A DNA stretch of 64,000 nucleotides, taken from NCBI RefSeq assembly GCF_900129995.1, contig NZ_FQXO01000008.1, forward strand, positions 1-64,000, written 5' to 3'. Source of the DNA: Caloranaerobacter azorensis DSM 13643 (GTDB taxonomy: Bacteria > Bacillota > Clostridia > Tissierellales > Thermohalobacteraceae). The stretch's first letter is position 1. Every line of letters starts with the position of its first letter. Made by a program: the position numbers and the translations under genes. The notes beneath the pieces are model-generated. The model was not told where the DNA came from and made no database searches. It saw nothing but the letters and a program-made list of their open reading frames with translations. Positions 35,276 through 44,054 of this stretch are shown in pieces.

Positions 35276-35713
35276 ATGGAAAATTTGGTAGAAAGTTTAA
35301 AAGAACAGCTCAAGGAAAAAGGATATAAATTGACAACACAAAGAAGGATTATACTTGATGTAATATTAGAAAATCAGGGCAAACATTTAAGTCCAGAAGA
35401 GATATATGAAAAAGTTAGAGGAAAATTTCCTGAAATAGGTTTAGCTACTGTTTACAGAACTTTACAATTATTTGAGGAATTAAATATAATTTATAAATTG
35501 AATTTTAATGATGGTTGTAGTAGATATGAGTTGAATACCAATAATGGGGATCACCAGCATCATCATTTAATCTGTTTAAATTGTGGGAAAGTTATAGAAG
35601 TTCAATTAGATCTTTTAGAGGCGTTAGAAGAAGAAATTGAGAAGAGCAGGGAGTTTAAGATTGTAGATCATAACTTGAAATTTTTTGGGTACTGTAAAGA
35701 TTGTAAAAAATAA
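35276..35713 (+). CDS. Fur-family metal/peroxide regulator
   Basis: 145 residues: winged helix (GYKLTTQRRIILDVIL..., SPEEIYEKV, GLATVYRTLQLFEE) and dimerisation domain with the metal-site string DHQHHHLICLNCGKVIE and the structural zinc pairs CLNC and CKDC. It could be Fur, PerR or Zur; the sequence looks most like Fur, but I cannot assign the metal. ATG 35276 is behind AGGTG; an alternative GTG is three bases earlier. A TTGACT box at 35216-35221 may be its -35 element. A terminator follows the gene, so it is likely monocistronic. Confidence 0.9.
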   Translation: MENLVESLKEQLKEKGYKLTTQRRIILDVILENQGKHLSPEEIYEKVRGKFPEIGLATVYRTLQLFEELNIIYKLNFNDGCSRYELNTNNGDHQHHHLICLNCGKVIEVQLDLLEALEEEIEKSREFKIVDHNLKFFGYCKDCKK

Positions 35714-35737
35714 ATCCCATAGAGGGATTTATTTTTT
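35711..35737 (+). terminator. Intrinsic terminator of the fur-type gene
   Basis: TAAATCCC and GGGATTTA form an 8-bp stem around ATAGA, followed by TTTTTT; it overlaps the stop codon. Confidence 0.85.
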
Positions 35738-35843
35738 CATTAAGATTGAAGATTAATTAAAAGTAAATATATTTTTTGGTTAAAATATCTAATGAACGTA
35801 ATATAATTATGATAATATAAGAAACATAGACGAGGAGAGTGAT

Positions 35844-37514
35844 ATGGTGTCGAAAAAGGCGTTAAGTAAGTTAAAAATTATTCCATTGGGCGGCTTATTT
35901 GAAATAGGAAAAAATATAACAGTAATAGAATATAATAATGATATAATAGTTATCGATTGCGGATTAATATTTCCAGAGGATGAAATGTTAGGGATAGATG
36001 TAGTAATACCCGATATAACTTATCTTTTGAAGAATAGAGAAAAAGTAAGGGGTATAGTTTTAACACATGGACATGAGGATCATATAGGAGCTTTACCTTA
36101 TATATTGAAAAAAATTAATGTTCCTATTTATGGTACGAAGTTAACATTAGGACTTGTAGATTACAAATTGAAGGAACATAATATAAAAAACGTAAAATTA
36201 AACGTTGTAAAGCCCGGGAAATCGGTTAAATTAGGATGTTTCAATATAGAATTTATAAGGAACAATCATAGTATTCCAGATTCGGTTTCTTTAGCAATAC
36301 ATACTCCTGTAGGTATTGTAGTACATACTGGAGACTTTAAAATAGATTATACGCCCATAAATGGAGAGGTCATTGATTTGCATAAATTTGCAGAATTAGG
36401 ACGAAAAGGTGTATTAGTCTTAATGGCTGAAAGTACAAATGTAGAAAGACCTGGTTATACAATGTCAGAAAAAACTGTTGGTGATACTTTTAATGATATT
36501 TTTATGAAAGCAAAACAGAGAATAATTGTAGCTACTTTTGCATCGAATATACATAGAATACAGCAGATTATCAATGCGGCGATTATGTTCAATAGAAAAG
36601 TGGCTGTATCTGGCAGGAGCATGGTTAATGTGGTTAATGTTGCAAAAGATTTAGGATATCTAGATCTACCAGATGGAGTATTAATAGATATTAACGAAAT
36701 AGATAAGTATCCAGATAATGAGATAGTAGTTATAACGACGGGTAGTCAAGGAGAGCCGATGTCAGCTTTAGCAAGAATAGCATCTTCTGAACATAAAAAG
36801 ATGGAACTAATGCCTGGAGATTTAGTGATTATTTCTGCAACACCAATACCTGGTAACGAGAAAATGGTAGCTAAAGTAATAAATCAGCTTTTCAAAAAAG
36901 GTGCTGATGTAATTTATGAGGCGTTAGCTGATGTTCATGTATCGGGGCATGCTTGTCAAGAGGAGCTTAAGTTAATACATACTCTATTAAAGCCAAAGTT
37001 CTTTATTCCAGTACATGGTGAATACAGACATTTGAAGCAGCATGCTCAATTAGCAGAAGAATTGGGAATGCCGAGAGAAAACATTTTTATTGCAGAAAAT
37101 GGTTCGGTAATTGAATTTACAAAAGATAAAGGGAAATTTGGGCAGCAAGTAATTGCAGGTAATATTCTAGTTGATGGTCTTGGGATAGGTGATGTTGGTA
37201 ATATTGTACTTAGAGATAGAAAGCATCTATCTGAAGATGGTTTGATTGTAGTAGTAGTAACAATTAGTAAAGAAAACGGTAAAGTAATAGCAGGTCCAGA
37301 TATAGTTTCAAGAGGTTTCGTTTATGTAAGAGAATCCGAAGATTTAATGGAAGAAGCTAAAGAGAAAATTAGAGTCGTTTTAGCTGAATGTGAGAAGAAT
37401 CATATTACTGATTGGGCTACTTTAAAAGCTAGTATTAAAGATGAATTAAGGAACTTTTTATATAGTAAAATTAAACGAAATCCTATGATTTTACCTATAA
37501 TAATGGAAGTTTAA
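35844..37514 (+). CDS. Ribonuclease J
   Basis: 556 residues, full length for this metallo-beta-lactamase/beta-CASP nuclease with 5'-exonuclease and endonuclease activity on mRNA and rRNA. The zinc motif is LTHGHEDHIG near residue 75, further metal ligands in HSIPDS and HTGDFK, the beta-CASP motif TTGSQGEPMSAL, and FIPVHGEYRHL. A C-terminal oligomerisation domain is present. ATG 35844 follows GAGGAGAGTG. Whether it is the J1 or J2 type cannot be told. Confidence 0.94.
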   Translation: MVSKKALSKLKIIPLGGLFEIGKNITVIEYNNDIIVIDCGLIFPEDEMLGIDVVIPDITYLLKNREKVRGIVLTHGHEDHIGALPYILKKINVPIYGTKLTLGLVDYKLKEHNIKNVKLNVVKPGKSVKLGCFNIEFIRNNHSIPDSVSLAIHTPVGIVVHTGDFKIDYTPINGEVIDLHKFAELGRKGVLVLMAESTNVERPGYTMSEKTVGDTFNDIFMKAKQRIIVATFASNIHRIQQIINAAIMFNRKVAVSGRSMVNVVNVAKDLGYLDLPDGVLIDINEIDKYPDNEIVVITTGSQGEPMSALARIASSEHKKMELMPGDLVIISATPIPGNEKMVAKVINQLFKKGADVIYEALADVHVSGHACQEELKLIHTLLKPKFFIPVHGEYRHLKQHAQLAEELGMPRENIFIAENGSVIEFTKDKGKFGQQVIAGNILVDGLGIGDVGNIVLRDRKHLSEDGLIVVVVTISKENGKVIAGPDIVSRGFVYVRESEDLMEEAKEKIRVVLAECEKNHITDWATLKASIKDELRNFLYSKIKRNPMILPIIMEV

Positions 37515-37572
37515 TATTGTGGTCATATAGTAATTGTATATTAAAATTTGTTTTTAAAAGGGGAGTGGTTTT

Positions 37573-37926
37573 ATGAATGTTTATGATATAGCTCATAGTT
37601 TGGCTAGAGCAATTAAGAATTCAGAGGAATATAAAGATTATAAGAAAAAACGAGAGAGAGTTTTTGCAGACAAAAATATAAAAGAAATGGTATTAGATTT
37701 TAAGAAAAAAGCTATAGAAATTCAAATGCAACGTATGACAGGTGAAGAAGTGCCAAAAGAAAGATTGGAAAAGTTTGAAAAGTTAGAAGAGATAGTTATG
37801 GGCAATCCTATTATATATGATTTTTTTATGGCAGAAATTAGACTAGGGCAAATGATGAATGATATTTATGAAATTTTAGGAGAAGCTGTAAATATGAATT
37901 GGGGAATTAGGGATAATGAAAAATAG
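37573..37926 (+). CDS. YlbF/RicF-family protein
   Basis: 117 residues, all helical: MNVYDIAHSLARAIKNSEEYKDYKKKRERVF, then a pattern ending in NDIYEILGEAVN. YlbF is part of the Ric (YaaT-YlbF-YmcA) complex that assists RNase Y and affects sporulation and competence in Bacillus. It directly follows an RNase J gene, consistent with RNA turnover. AGGGGAG precedes the ATG. Confidence 0.85.
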   Translation: MNVYDIAHSLARAIKNSEEYKDYKKKRERVFADKNIKEMVLDFKKKAIEIQMQRMTGEEVPKERLEKFEKLEEIVMGNPIIYDFFMAEIRLGQMMNDIYEILGEAVNMNWGIRDNEK

Positions 37927-37930
37927 CATA

Positions 37931-37963
37931 GAATAACAAAGGATAACAAAGGATAACAAAGGA
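37931..37963 (+). repeat. 10-bp tandem repeat carrying Shine-Dalgarno copies
   Basis: GAATAACAAA-GGATAACAAA-GGATAACAAA-GGA: three near-identical units in the 47-base gap before queT. Each unit holds AAAGGA, and the last copy serves as the ribosome-binding site. Slippage here would not move that last copy. Confidence 0.7.
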
Positions 37964-37973
37964 GAGATTTCTG

Positions 37974-38444
37974 ATGAATACAAGATTTCTAACTAAAGCA
38001 AGTGTAATCGCTGCATTATATGTCATACTTGTAGCATTAGAAATACCTTTTGGCACATTAGCTTTTGGACCTATACAGATAAGAGTAGCAGAGGCGCTAG
38101 TATTATTACCATTAGTAGAAACAGCTGCAATACCGGGAGTTTTTATTGGATGTTTAATTGCAAATTTAATTTTAACTTTTACTTCGGGTTTTGGTTTGAT
38201 AGATATTATAGGTGGAAGTTTAGTTACATTAGTTGCGGCGTTTTTAACAAGTAAAATGCCTAACAAATTTCTAGGAATTTTACCGCCGGTTATTTTAAAT
38301 GGGATTGTTGTTTCGTTATGGGTTTCTTATTTTTTTAATATGCCTTATTGGCCTACTGCTGCAACAATTGCTTTAGGCGAATTAATAGCTGTAGGATTGT
38401 TTGGAAATATTGTTCTATATATTTATGAAAGAGCAATAAGATAA
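37974..38444 (+). CDS. queT: QueT transporter family protein (queuosine precursor uptake)
   Basis: 156 residues, five or six transmembrane segments, with the QueT pattern ALEIPFGTLAFGPIQIRVAEALVLLP near the N-terminus. QueT proteins are the substrate-binding S components of ECF transporters for preQ0/preQ1 or queuine. Many are preceded by a preQ1 riboswitch; here only 47 bases separate it from ylbF and no such structure is visible. queDEC at 13 kb makes the precursor from GTP, so the cell may do both. Confidence 0.88.
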   Translation: MNTRFLTKASVIAALYVILVALEIPFGTLAFGPIQIRVAEALVLLPLVETAAIPGVFIGCLIANLILTFTSGFGLIDIIGGSLVTLVAAFLTSKMPNKFLGILPPVILNGIVVSLWVSYFFNMPYWPTAATIALGELIAVGLFGNIVLYIYERAIR

Positions 38445-38527
38445 AGCGGTGTGTCCGCCTTCAGACTGTTGACAGACTTATATTTTACTTTGTCAACAGG
38501 CTCAAAGCGGTTTACCCGCTTTTTTCT
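38443..38527. repeat. Short hairpin element flanked by duplicated terminator hairpins
   Basis: AAAGCGG-TGTGT-CCGCCTT (38443-38461) and AAAGCGG-TTTAC-CCGCTTTTTT (38504-38525) flank a central hairpin in which CTGTTGACA pairs with TGTCAACAG (around 38466-38499). The central words CAGACT-TTGA, ACTTATATTT and ACTTTGTCAACA-GCTC are the same as in the 30721-31009 element, but without the long insert. The last hairpin with its T-run works as the queT terminator. Confidence 0.75.
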
Positions 38528-38570
38528 ATTTATTTAACAGAATATTTTATTCATAAATTACTATTATATC

Positions 38571-38599
38571 TTGTAAAAAAAGGTGTAAAATTATATAAT
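38571..38599 (+). promoter_or_regulatory. Candidate sigma-A promoter of mltG
   Basis: TTGTAA (38571-38576), 17 bases, TATAAT (38594-38599), 30 bases upstream of the mltG start. Confidence 0.65.
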
Positions 38600-38628
38600 T
38601 AAAAGAGCAAAATAAAGGAGGACAAGCT

Positions 38629-39669
38629 ATGCCTAAAGTCCTGATTAAAGGAAGAAATAGAAAACTAAGAATAGGTTTAGTATTATTTGTTTTAGTTTTT
38701 TTTATAACTGTAGTATTTTTTTATATTAAAGAACAAATAAAACCTTTAGGTATTGAAGGCGATTCTAATAATGTTACTATAGAGATTCCATTAGGTAGTA
38801 CTACCGAAGAAATTGCAGAGATATTGGAGAAAAATTCATTAATAAGAAACAGATATATCTTTAGAATTATTGTTAAAATGAAAAATGTTGATGGGAAATT
38901 AAAGGCAGGCGAATATTCGCTAAACAATAAAATGGATTTATATCAGATTATAGATGCATTGATTAAAGGTAGTTCTAAAAAGACTATAACGTTTACAATA
39001 CCAGAAGGCTATGAATTATCAATGATTGCAGAAAAGCTTAGTAAACAAAATTTAGTTGATAAAGAAAGATTTTTAGAGCTTTGTAATAATGTTTCATTAT
39101 TTAAAAATAAGTTTGATTTTCTTAATGAACTTCCTGAAGGCTTGACTTTAGAGGGTTATCTATTTCCTGATACATATGAGATATATAAGGATGCTAAAGA
39201 AGAGGATATTATAGATAAAATGTTAGCTAGATTTGAGCAAGTTTACAATGATAAAATTAAAGAAAAAGCAAAAAAATTAAATTTGACAATGAATGAAGTA
39301 ATTACATTAGCATCAATTATAGAAAGAGAAGCTAAACTAGATAATGAAAGACCTTTGATATCAGCAGTATTTCATAATAGACTAAAAAAAGGATGGTTAT
39401 TGCAATCATGTGCAACAGTTCAATATGTATTAGGAGAAAGAAAAGAAAAATTAACTTATGCTGATTTAAAAATTGATTCTAGATATAATACTTATTTATA
39501 TAAAGGTCTTCCACCGGGACCTATTGCATCACCTGGGTTAAAATCGATGGAAGCAGCTGTAGAACCGGCTGATGTCGATTATTTGTTCTTTGTAGCTAAT
39601 GAAAATGGAGGTCATATTTTTTCAAAGACTTTTAATGAACATATAAAAGCGAAAAATAAATACAAGTAA
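38629..39669 (+). CDS. mltG: Endolytic murein transglycosylase
   Basis: 346 residues. One membrane anchor near residues 14-32, a LysM-like part, and the YceG/MltG catalytic domain with TLASIIEREAK (catalytic Glu), SAVFHNRLKKGWLLQS and YNTYLYKGLPPGPIASPG. It cuts nascent glycan strands at the membrane and so limits their length. AGGAGG precedes the ATG. In Bacillus yrrL also follows yrzB, so this is part of the conserved block. Confidence 0.95.
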   Translation: MPKVLIKGRNRKLRIGLVLFVLVFFITVVFFYIKEQIKPLGIEGDSNNVTIEIPLGSTTEEIAEILEKNSLIRNRYIFRIIVKMKNVDGKLKAGEYSLNNKMDLYQIIDALIKGSSKKTITFTIPEGYELSMIAEKLSKQNLVDKERFLELCNNVSLFKNKFDFLNELPEGLTLEGYLFPDTYEIYKDAKEEDIIDKMLARFEQVYNDKIKEKAKKLNLTMNEVITLASIIEREAKLDNERPLISAVFHNRLKKGWLLQSCATVQYVLGERKEKLTYADLKIDSRYNTYLYKGLPPGPIASPGLKSMEAAVEPADVDYLFFVANENGGHIFSKTFNEHIKAKNKYK

Positions 39670-39688
39670 TAAGTTTTGATATTGGATA

Positions 39689-39722
39689 AAATAATACGTG
39701 GTATGTTAGCCACGTATTATTT
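39689..39722 (+). terminator. Terminator-like inverted repeat after mltG
   Basis: AAATAATACGTGG (39689-39701) is fully complementary to 39710-39722, with an 8-base loop. The stem itself ends in ATTATTTG. Confidence 0.7.
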
Positions 39723-39752
39723 GTGTAATATTAATTATAAGGGGAGATAGTT

Positions 39753-40406
39753 TTGAGTAGTATAAATATGGATTACATAGAAGAATATATAAGGAGTATT
39801 CTTCCTAGAAGTTCTGAATTTTTAAAAGCACTTGAGGATTATGCTAAAAATTATAATGTACCAATAATACATCCTGAAGTTGCACAGTTTATTAGAGTAA
39901 TAATAAAGATAAAAAATCCTAAGAAAATTTTAGAAATTGGTACGGCTATAGGGTATTCAGCAATAGTAATGGCTGAAGCTTCTAATGAAAATTGTGAAAT
40001 AGTAACAATAGAAAGAAGAGAAGATATGGTAAAATTGGCAAAAGAGAATTTTAAAAAAGGCGGTTTAGATAATAGAATAAAAATATTACATGGTGAGGCA
40101 CAGGAAATTTTGCCTAATATAAAGGATAATTTTGATATAGTTTTTCTAGATGCAGCTAAAGGTAAATATATGGAATTTTTACCCTATTGCATAGATAATC
40201 TGAATGATGGGGGAATTATAATTTCAGATAATATACTTTTTAAGGGAATGGTAGCTAATGACGACTTGGTAATAAGAAGAAAAAAAACAATAGTTAGAAG
40301 AATGAGAGAGTATTTAAAATACATATGTGATACTCCAATACTTGAAACGAGCATAATACCTATTGGTGATGGAATTGCTTTAACGATAAAAAAAGACGGG
40401 AGGTAG
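39753..40406 (+). CDS. trmR: O-methyltransferase, tRNA 5-hydroxyuridine methyltransferase TrmR-like
   Basis: 217 residues of the class I SAM methyltransferase 3 family. The SAM motif ILEIGTAIGYSAIVMAEA is near residue 55, and the metal/catalytic motif IVFLDAAKGKYMEFLP near 130. TrmR methylates 5-hydroxyuridine at tRNA position 34 to 5-methoxyuridine. The U32-family hydroxylation protein is encoded next, and udk after it, as in Bacillus yrrM-yrrN-yrrO-udk, which supports the name. TTG start 39753 behind GGGGAG. Confidence 0.87.
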   Translation: MSSINMDYIEEYIRSILPRSSEFLKALEDYAKNYNVPIIHPEVAQFIRVIIKIKNPKKILEIGTAIGYSAIVMAEASNENCEIVTIERREDMVKLAKENFKKGGLDNRIKILHGEAQEILPNIKDNFDIVFLDAAKGKYMEFLPYCIDNLNDGGIIISDNILFKGMVANDDLVIRRKKTIVRRMREYLKYICDTPILETSIIPIGDGIALTIKKDGR

Positions 40407-40410
40407 AGTA

Positions 40411-41640
40411 ATGAAGAAACCAGAATTATTAGCACCAGCTGGTGATTTAGAAAGACTTAAAATGGCAGTAATCTATGGGGCAGATGCTGTCTATCTTGGA
40501 GGAGAGAGATTTGGGTTAAGGGCTGGAGCTAAAAATTTTAATATTGAACAATTAAAACAGGGATTAGAATTTGCTCATAAGAGAGGGAAAAAAGTTTATG
40601 TAACATTAAATATAATACCGCATAACGAGGATTTTAAAGGGTTAAGAGAATACATTAAAGATTTGTATAATATGGAAGTAGATGCTGTAATTGTATCGGA
40701 TCCGGGAGTATTTAGTATTGTGAAAGATGCAGCTCCTGATTTTGAAATTCATTTAAGTACTCAAGCAAATACAACAAATTATCATACTGCAAATTATTGG
40801 TATAAACAGGGAGTTAAGAGAATAGTTGTAGCAAGAGAACTGTCTTTAAACGAAATTAAAGAAATAATAGATAAAACACCCGATGATTTAGAAATAGAAG
40901 CCTTTGTTCATGGAGCCATGTGTATATCTTATTCCGGCAGATGTTTGTTAAGCAACTATATGATATTTAGAGATGCAAATAGAGGAGAATGTGCTCATCC
41001 TTGCAGATGGAAATACTATATTATGGAAGAAAAAAGGCCGGGTGAATATTTCCCAGTATTTGAAGATGAAAGGGGAACTTATATTTTCAATTCAAAAGAT
41101 TTGTGTATGTTAAAGCACATTCCTGAACTGATAAATGCTGGAATTAGTAGTTTTAAAATAGAAGGACGAATGAAAAGTGCATATTATGTAGCAACTGTTG
41201 TAAGATCTTATAGAATGGTTATTGATAAATATCTTGCTGATCCTGAAAATTATGTTTATAATGATAAATGGTTAGATGAAATTAAAAAGGCTAGCCATAG
41301 AGATTTTACAACAGGGTTCTACTTTGGAAAACCGACTAGTGAAGATCAAGTGTATGGGAGTAGTTCGTATATAAGGACTTATGATTTCACAGGATTGATT
41401 CTCGAATATGATAAAGACTCAAAAATTGCGACTGTTCAACAGCGAAATAGAATGTTTGTTGGTGACGAAATAGAGATTTTTGGTCCTAATAAGAAGCATT
41501 TTACACAAATAATTGAAGATATGTGGGATGAAAATGGAGAACGGATTGAGGTAGCTCCGCATCCACAGCAGATAATAAAGATGAAAATAAATCAGCCAGT
41601 AGAACCGTGGGATATAATAAGAAAATTGAGAAAGGAATGA
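40411..41640 (+). CDS. trhP: Peptidase U32 family protein, tRNA hydroxylation protein TrhP-like
   Basis: 409 residues. Starts [30 protein letters not shown] and carries the U32 signature [21 protein letters not shown] with the cluster-binding cysteines, then [10 protein letters not shown]. TrhP proteins act with a prephenate-derived step to form 5-hydroxyuridine at tRNA position 34, the substrate of TrmR encoded four bases upstream. Bacillus has two such genes in tandem (yrrN, yrrO); only one is present here. Confidence 0.88.
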   Translation: MKKPELLAPAGDLERLKMAVIYGADAVYLGGERFGLRAGAKNFNIEQLKQGLEFAHKRGKKVYVTLNIIPHNEDFKGLREYIKDLYNMEVDAVIVSDPGVFSIVKDAAPDFEIHLSTQANTTNYHTANYWYKQGVKRIVVARELSLNEIKEIIDKTPDDLEIEAFVHGAMCISYSGRCLLSNYMIFRDANRGECAHPCRWKYYIMEEKRPGEYFPVFEDERGTYIFNSKDLCMLKHIPELINAGISSFKIEGRMKSAYYVATVVRSYRMVIDKYLADPENYVYNDKWLDEIKKASHRDFTTGFYFGKPTSEDQVYGSSSYIRTYDFTGLILEYDKDSKIATVQQRNRMFVGDEIEIFGPNKKHFTQIIEDMWDENGERIEVAPHPQQIIKMKINQPVEPWDIIRKLRKE

Positions 41641-41645
41641 TAAAT

Positions 41646-42275
41646 TTGCAAAGACCAATTCTAATAGGTATTACAGGAGGAACTGGTTCAGGCAAGAGTA
41701 CGGTAGCTCAGGAGATTTTTAATTCATTGCCAGAAAAGAATATTGTAATTATTGAACAAGATTCGTATTATAAGGATCAAAGTCATTTAACTTTTGAAGA
41801 AAGGATAAAAACTAATTATGACCATCCATTAGCTTTTGATAATGACTTATTAATTAAGCATTTAAAAGATTTGCTTGAGGGTAAGCCAATCGAAAAACCG
41901 ATTTATGATTTCGAAGCCCATAATAGAAAAAAAGAGACGGTAAGAGTAGAGCCTAAAGATATAATTATATTAGAGGGAATTTTGATACTAGATGATGAGA
42001 GAATAAGAAATCTATTAGATATAAAAATATTTGTTGATACGGATGCAGATATTAGAATTATCAGAAGAATTACAAGAGATATAAAAGAGCGAGGTAGAAC
42101 ACTAGAGTCTGTAATCGAACAGTATTTAACAACAGTAAGGCCAGCGCATATGCAGTTTATTGAACCTAGTAAAAAATATGCTGATATAATTATACCTGAA
42201 GGCGGGTATAATAAAGTAGCGATAGATTTAATGGTTACAAAAATTAAATCAATAATAATGCAAAAACAAAAATAA
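41646..42275 (+). CDS. udk: Uridine kinase
   Basis: 209 residues. Phosphorylates uridine/cytidine to UMP/CMP. P-loop GGTGSGKST near residue 12, DSYYKDQ and YDHPLAFD (substrate sites), then [12 protein letters not shown] (lid). The only ribosome-binding site AAAGGA (41631-41636) abuts ATG 41637, leaving TTG 41646, nine bases away, as the likely start; ATG 41637 or earlier frames would be longer than the family. The conserved block ends here. Confidence 0.93.
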   Translation: MQRPILIGITGGTGSGKSTVAQEIFNSLPEKNIVIIEQDSYYKDQSHLTFEERIKTNYDHPLAFDNDLLIKHLKDLLEGKPIEKPIYDFEAHNRKKETVRVEPKDIIILEGILILDDERIRNLLDIKIFVDTDADIRIIRRITRDIKERGRTLESVIEQYLTTVRPAHMQFIEPSKKYADIIIPEGGYNKVAIDLMVTKIKSIIMQKQK

Positions 42276-42281
42276 TAAATT

Positions 42282-42335
42282 ATACCTCCAGTAGATAATG
42301 GGAATACTTATATTAGTTATCTGTTGGAGGTATTT
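42282..42335 (+). terminator. Terminator-like hairpin holding the Shine-Dalgarno of the PBP gene
   Basis: ATACCTCCA (42282-42290) pairs with TGGAGGTAT (42324-42332), with AGATAA/TTATCT inside; TTTT and then ATG 42338 follow. The GGAGG in the 3' arm is the only ribosome-binding site for the downstream gene, so the structure would both terminate and mask it. Confidence 0.75.
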
Positions 42336-42337
42336 TT

Positions 42338-43984
42338 ATGAAGATGAGAAGAAGATTAATATTTTTCTATTGTGCTGCATTATTTATTTTTGGATTAATC
42401 ATTGTTAGATTGTTTTACATTCAAATTATTAAAGGGGAAGAATACAAACAGGCAGCAATAAGACAAAGAACTATAGAGATTAAACTTAAACCTTCTAGGG
42501 GTATGATATTTGATAGGAATTTAATACCTTTAACGAATAAGAATAAAATTAAAACTATGTTCATATTTAGAAACATGTATAGTGAGAAAGAATTATCGAA
42601 AATACTAAAAATTTTAGATAGTAAAAATTCTATTGAAAAATATAAGATTTTAAGTAATGGAAATATAATTGAAATTCCATTAGATAAAGAAGCTGATGAT
42701 TTAAAAAAAATAGAGAATTTAAAGGGAATTTATGTTAAGGATAAGATAAAAAGATATGATGGGGAAAATGTATTATCACATGTTATTGGATACGTTAATA
42801 AAAGTGAAAACAAGGGACAAAGCGGTATTGAGAGGGCATTTGATAATATATTAAAATTAGAAGATTCATATGGAAAATCAGCTTTAGTTGTTGACGGGAG
42901 AAAGAATTTAATACCAGGCATTGGAATGATAGATGTATTAAAAAAGAGAAATGAAAAAGCTACTGGTATAAAATTGACAATCGATTATAATATTCAAAAA
43001 ATTGTAGAAAGAGTGATGGATTCCGAGAAGAAAAATGGAGCCGTAATAGTTGCTGATGTAAAAAGTGGAGATATTTTAGCTATGGTTAGCAGACCTAATT
43101 TTGATCAGGAAAATGTTGTAAAATATTTTAATAGCGATAATATGGAGCTGTATAATAAAGCAGTACAAGTAGCCTATCCACCGGGTTCTCTATTTAAAAT
43201 AATAGTGCTTGCAGCAGCATTAGAAAGTGGAAAGGTTGATTTAGATAAAAAATATTTTTGTAAAGGTTATGAGGAAATAGGTAATATTAAGATAGCCTGT
43301 CATTCACATAAAACAGGTGGACATGGCGAAATAAATCTAGAAGAGGCGTTTTATAACTCATGTAATTCTGTTTTTATTCAAATAGGGAAAATAGTAGGAG
43401 CTAAAAATATAATTCAAATTGCGAAAAAATTTGGCTTTGGAGAATTGATTAATATTGGACTTTTAGAGGAGGTTAAGGGTAATCTGCCGGAAGGAAATGA
43501 TATACTTGGTCCAGCGATAGGAAACATATCGATAGGACAAGGGAGTATTGAAGTAACTCCACTTCAAATAACCAACATGATTGTTACAATAGCTAATAAT
43601 GGCATTATGAAAGATATGTCTATTGTAGACAGTTTAGTAACTGAAGATGGGCGTGTTATAAAAAAGATAAAAAGAGATAAGCCGAAAAGAATTTTAAATT
43701 CTTATTATGCAAAACTCATTCGGAGATATATGGAAAAAGTAGTTACTATGGGTACAGCTAAAAATATTTCGATGGAGGAAATAGGAGGAGCTGCCGGCAA
43801 AACAGGTTCGGCTCAAGCTGTTTATAATAAAAGGGAAACTATACATGCATGGTTTGCAGGTTACTTTCCGAAAGATAATCCTAAATATGCAATTACCGTT
43901 TTAATAGAAAATGGCATTTCGGGTGGAAAAACGGCAGCACCAATATTTGAAAAAATAGCTAAAGAAATAGAAAAAATCGAATAG
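42338..43984 (+). CDS. Class B penicillin-binding protein (transpeptidase, SpoVD/PBP2-like)
   Basis: 548 residues: a membrane anchor (about 7-27), a dimerisation part beginning RQRTIEIKLKPSRGMIFDRN, and the transpeptidase domain with SxxK as SLFK (about 283), SxN as SCN, and KTGS near 488. No PASTA domain is present. It crosslinks peptidoglycan. The gene lies between udk and sigK, and its ribosome-binding site is inside a hairpin; a sporulation role (cortex synthesis) is plausible from position only. Confidence 0.9.
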   Translation: MKMRRRLIFFYCAALFIFGLIIVRLFYIQIIKGEEYKQAAIRQRTIEIKLKPSRGMIFDRNLIPLTNKNKIKTMFIFRNMYSEKELSKILKILDSKNSIEKYKILSNGNIIEIPLDKEADDLKKIENLKGIYVKDKIKRYDGENVLSHVIGYVNKSENKGQSGIERAFDNILKLEDSYGKSALVVDGRKNLIPGIGMIDVLKKRNEKATGIKLTIDYNIQKIVERVMDSEKKNGAVIVADVKSGDILAMVSRPNFDQENVVKYFNSDNMELYNKAVQVAYPPGSLFKIIVLAAALESGKVDLDKKYFCKGYEEIGNIKIACHSHKTGGHGEINLEEAFYNSCNSVFIQIGKIVGAKNIIQIAKKFGFGELINIGLLEEVKGNLPEGNDILGPAIGNISIGQGSIEVTPLQITNMIVTIANNGIMKDMSIVDSLVTEDGRVIKKIKRDKPKRILNSYYAKLIRRYMEKVVTMGTAKNISMEEIGGAAGKTGSAQAVYNKRETIHAWFAGYFPKDNPKYAITVLIENGISGGKTAAPIFEKIAKEIEKIE

Positions 43985-43991
43985 ATGTACT

Positions 43992-44054
43992 AGCACACCT
44001 TCACTAGAAAAAACATATAATCTAGTAGGACCTTTTGTGGAGGTGTGCTTTTTT
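43992..44054 (+). promoter_or_regulatory. Hairpin masking the sigK Shine-Dalgarno, with promoter-like box in the loop
   Basis: AGCACACCT (43992-44000) pairs with AGGTGTGCT (44041-44049), followed by TTTTT and ATG 44055; the 3' arm includes the GGAGGTG ribosome-binding site of sigK. The loop contains CATATAAT (44014-44021), with AC 17 bases before it (43995-43996): close to sigma-K and, in the -10 box, to sigma-E. Transcripts started there would lack the 5' arm and leave the site free. Confidence 0.6.

Noticed and set aside
37931-37963. CRISPR-like repeats
   Set aside because: Units are 10 bp without spacers; no cas genes occur anywhere in the window.
37927-37973. Possible preQ1 riboswitch before queT
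   Set aside because: The 47-base gap is taken up by a 10-bp tandem repeat and contains no pseudoknot-like sequence.
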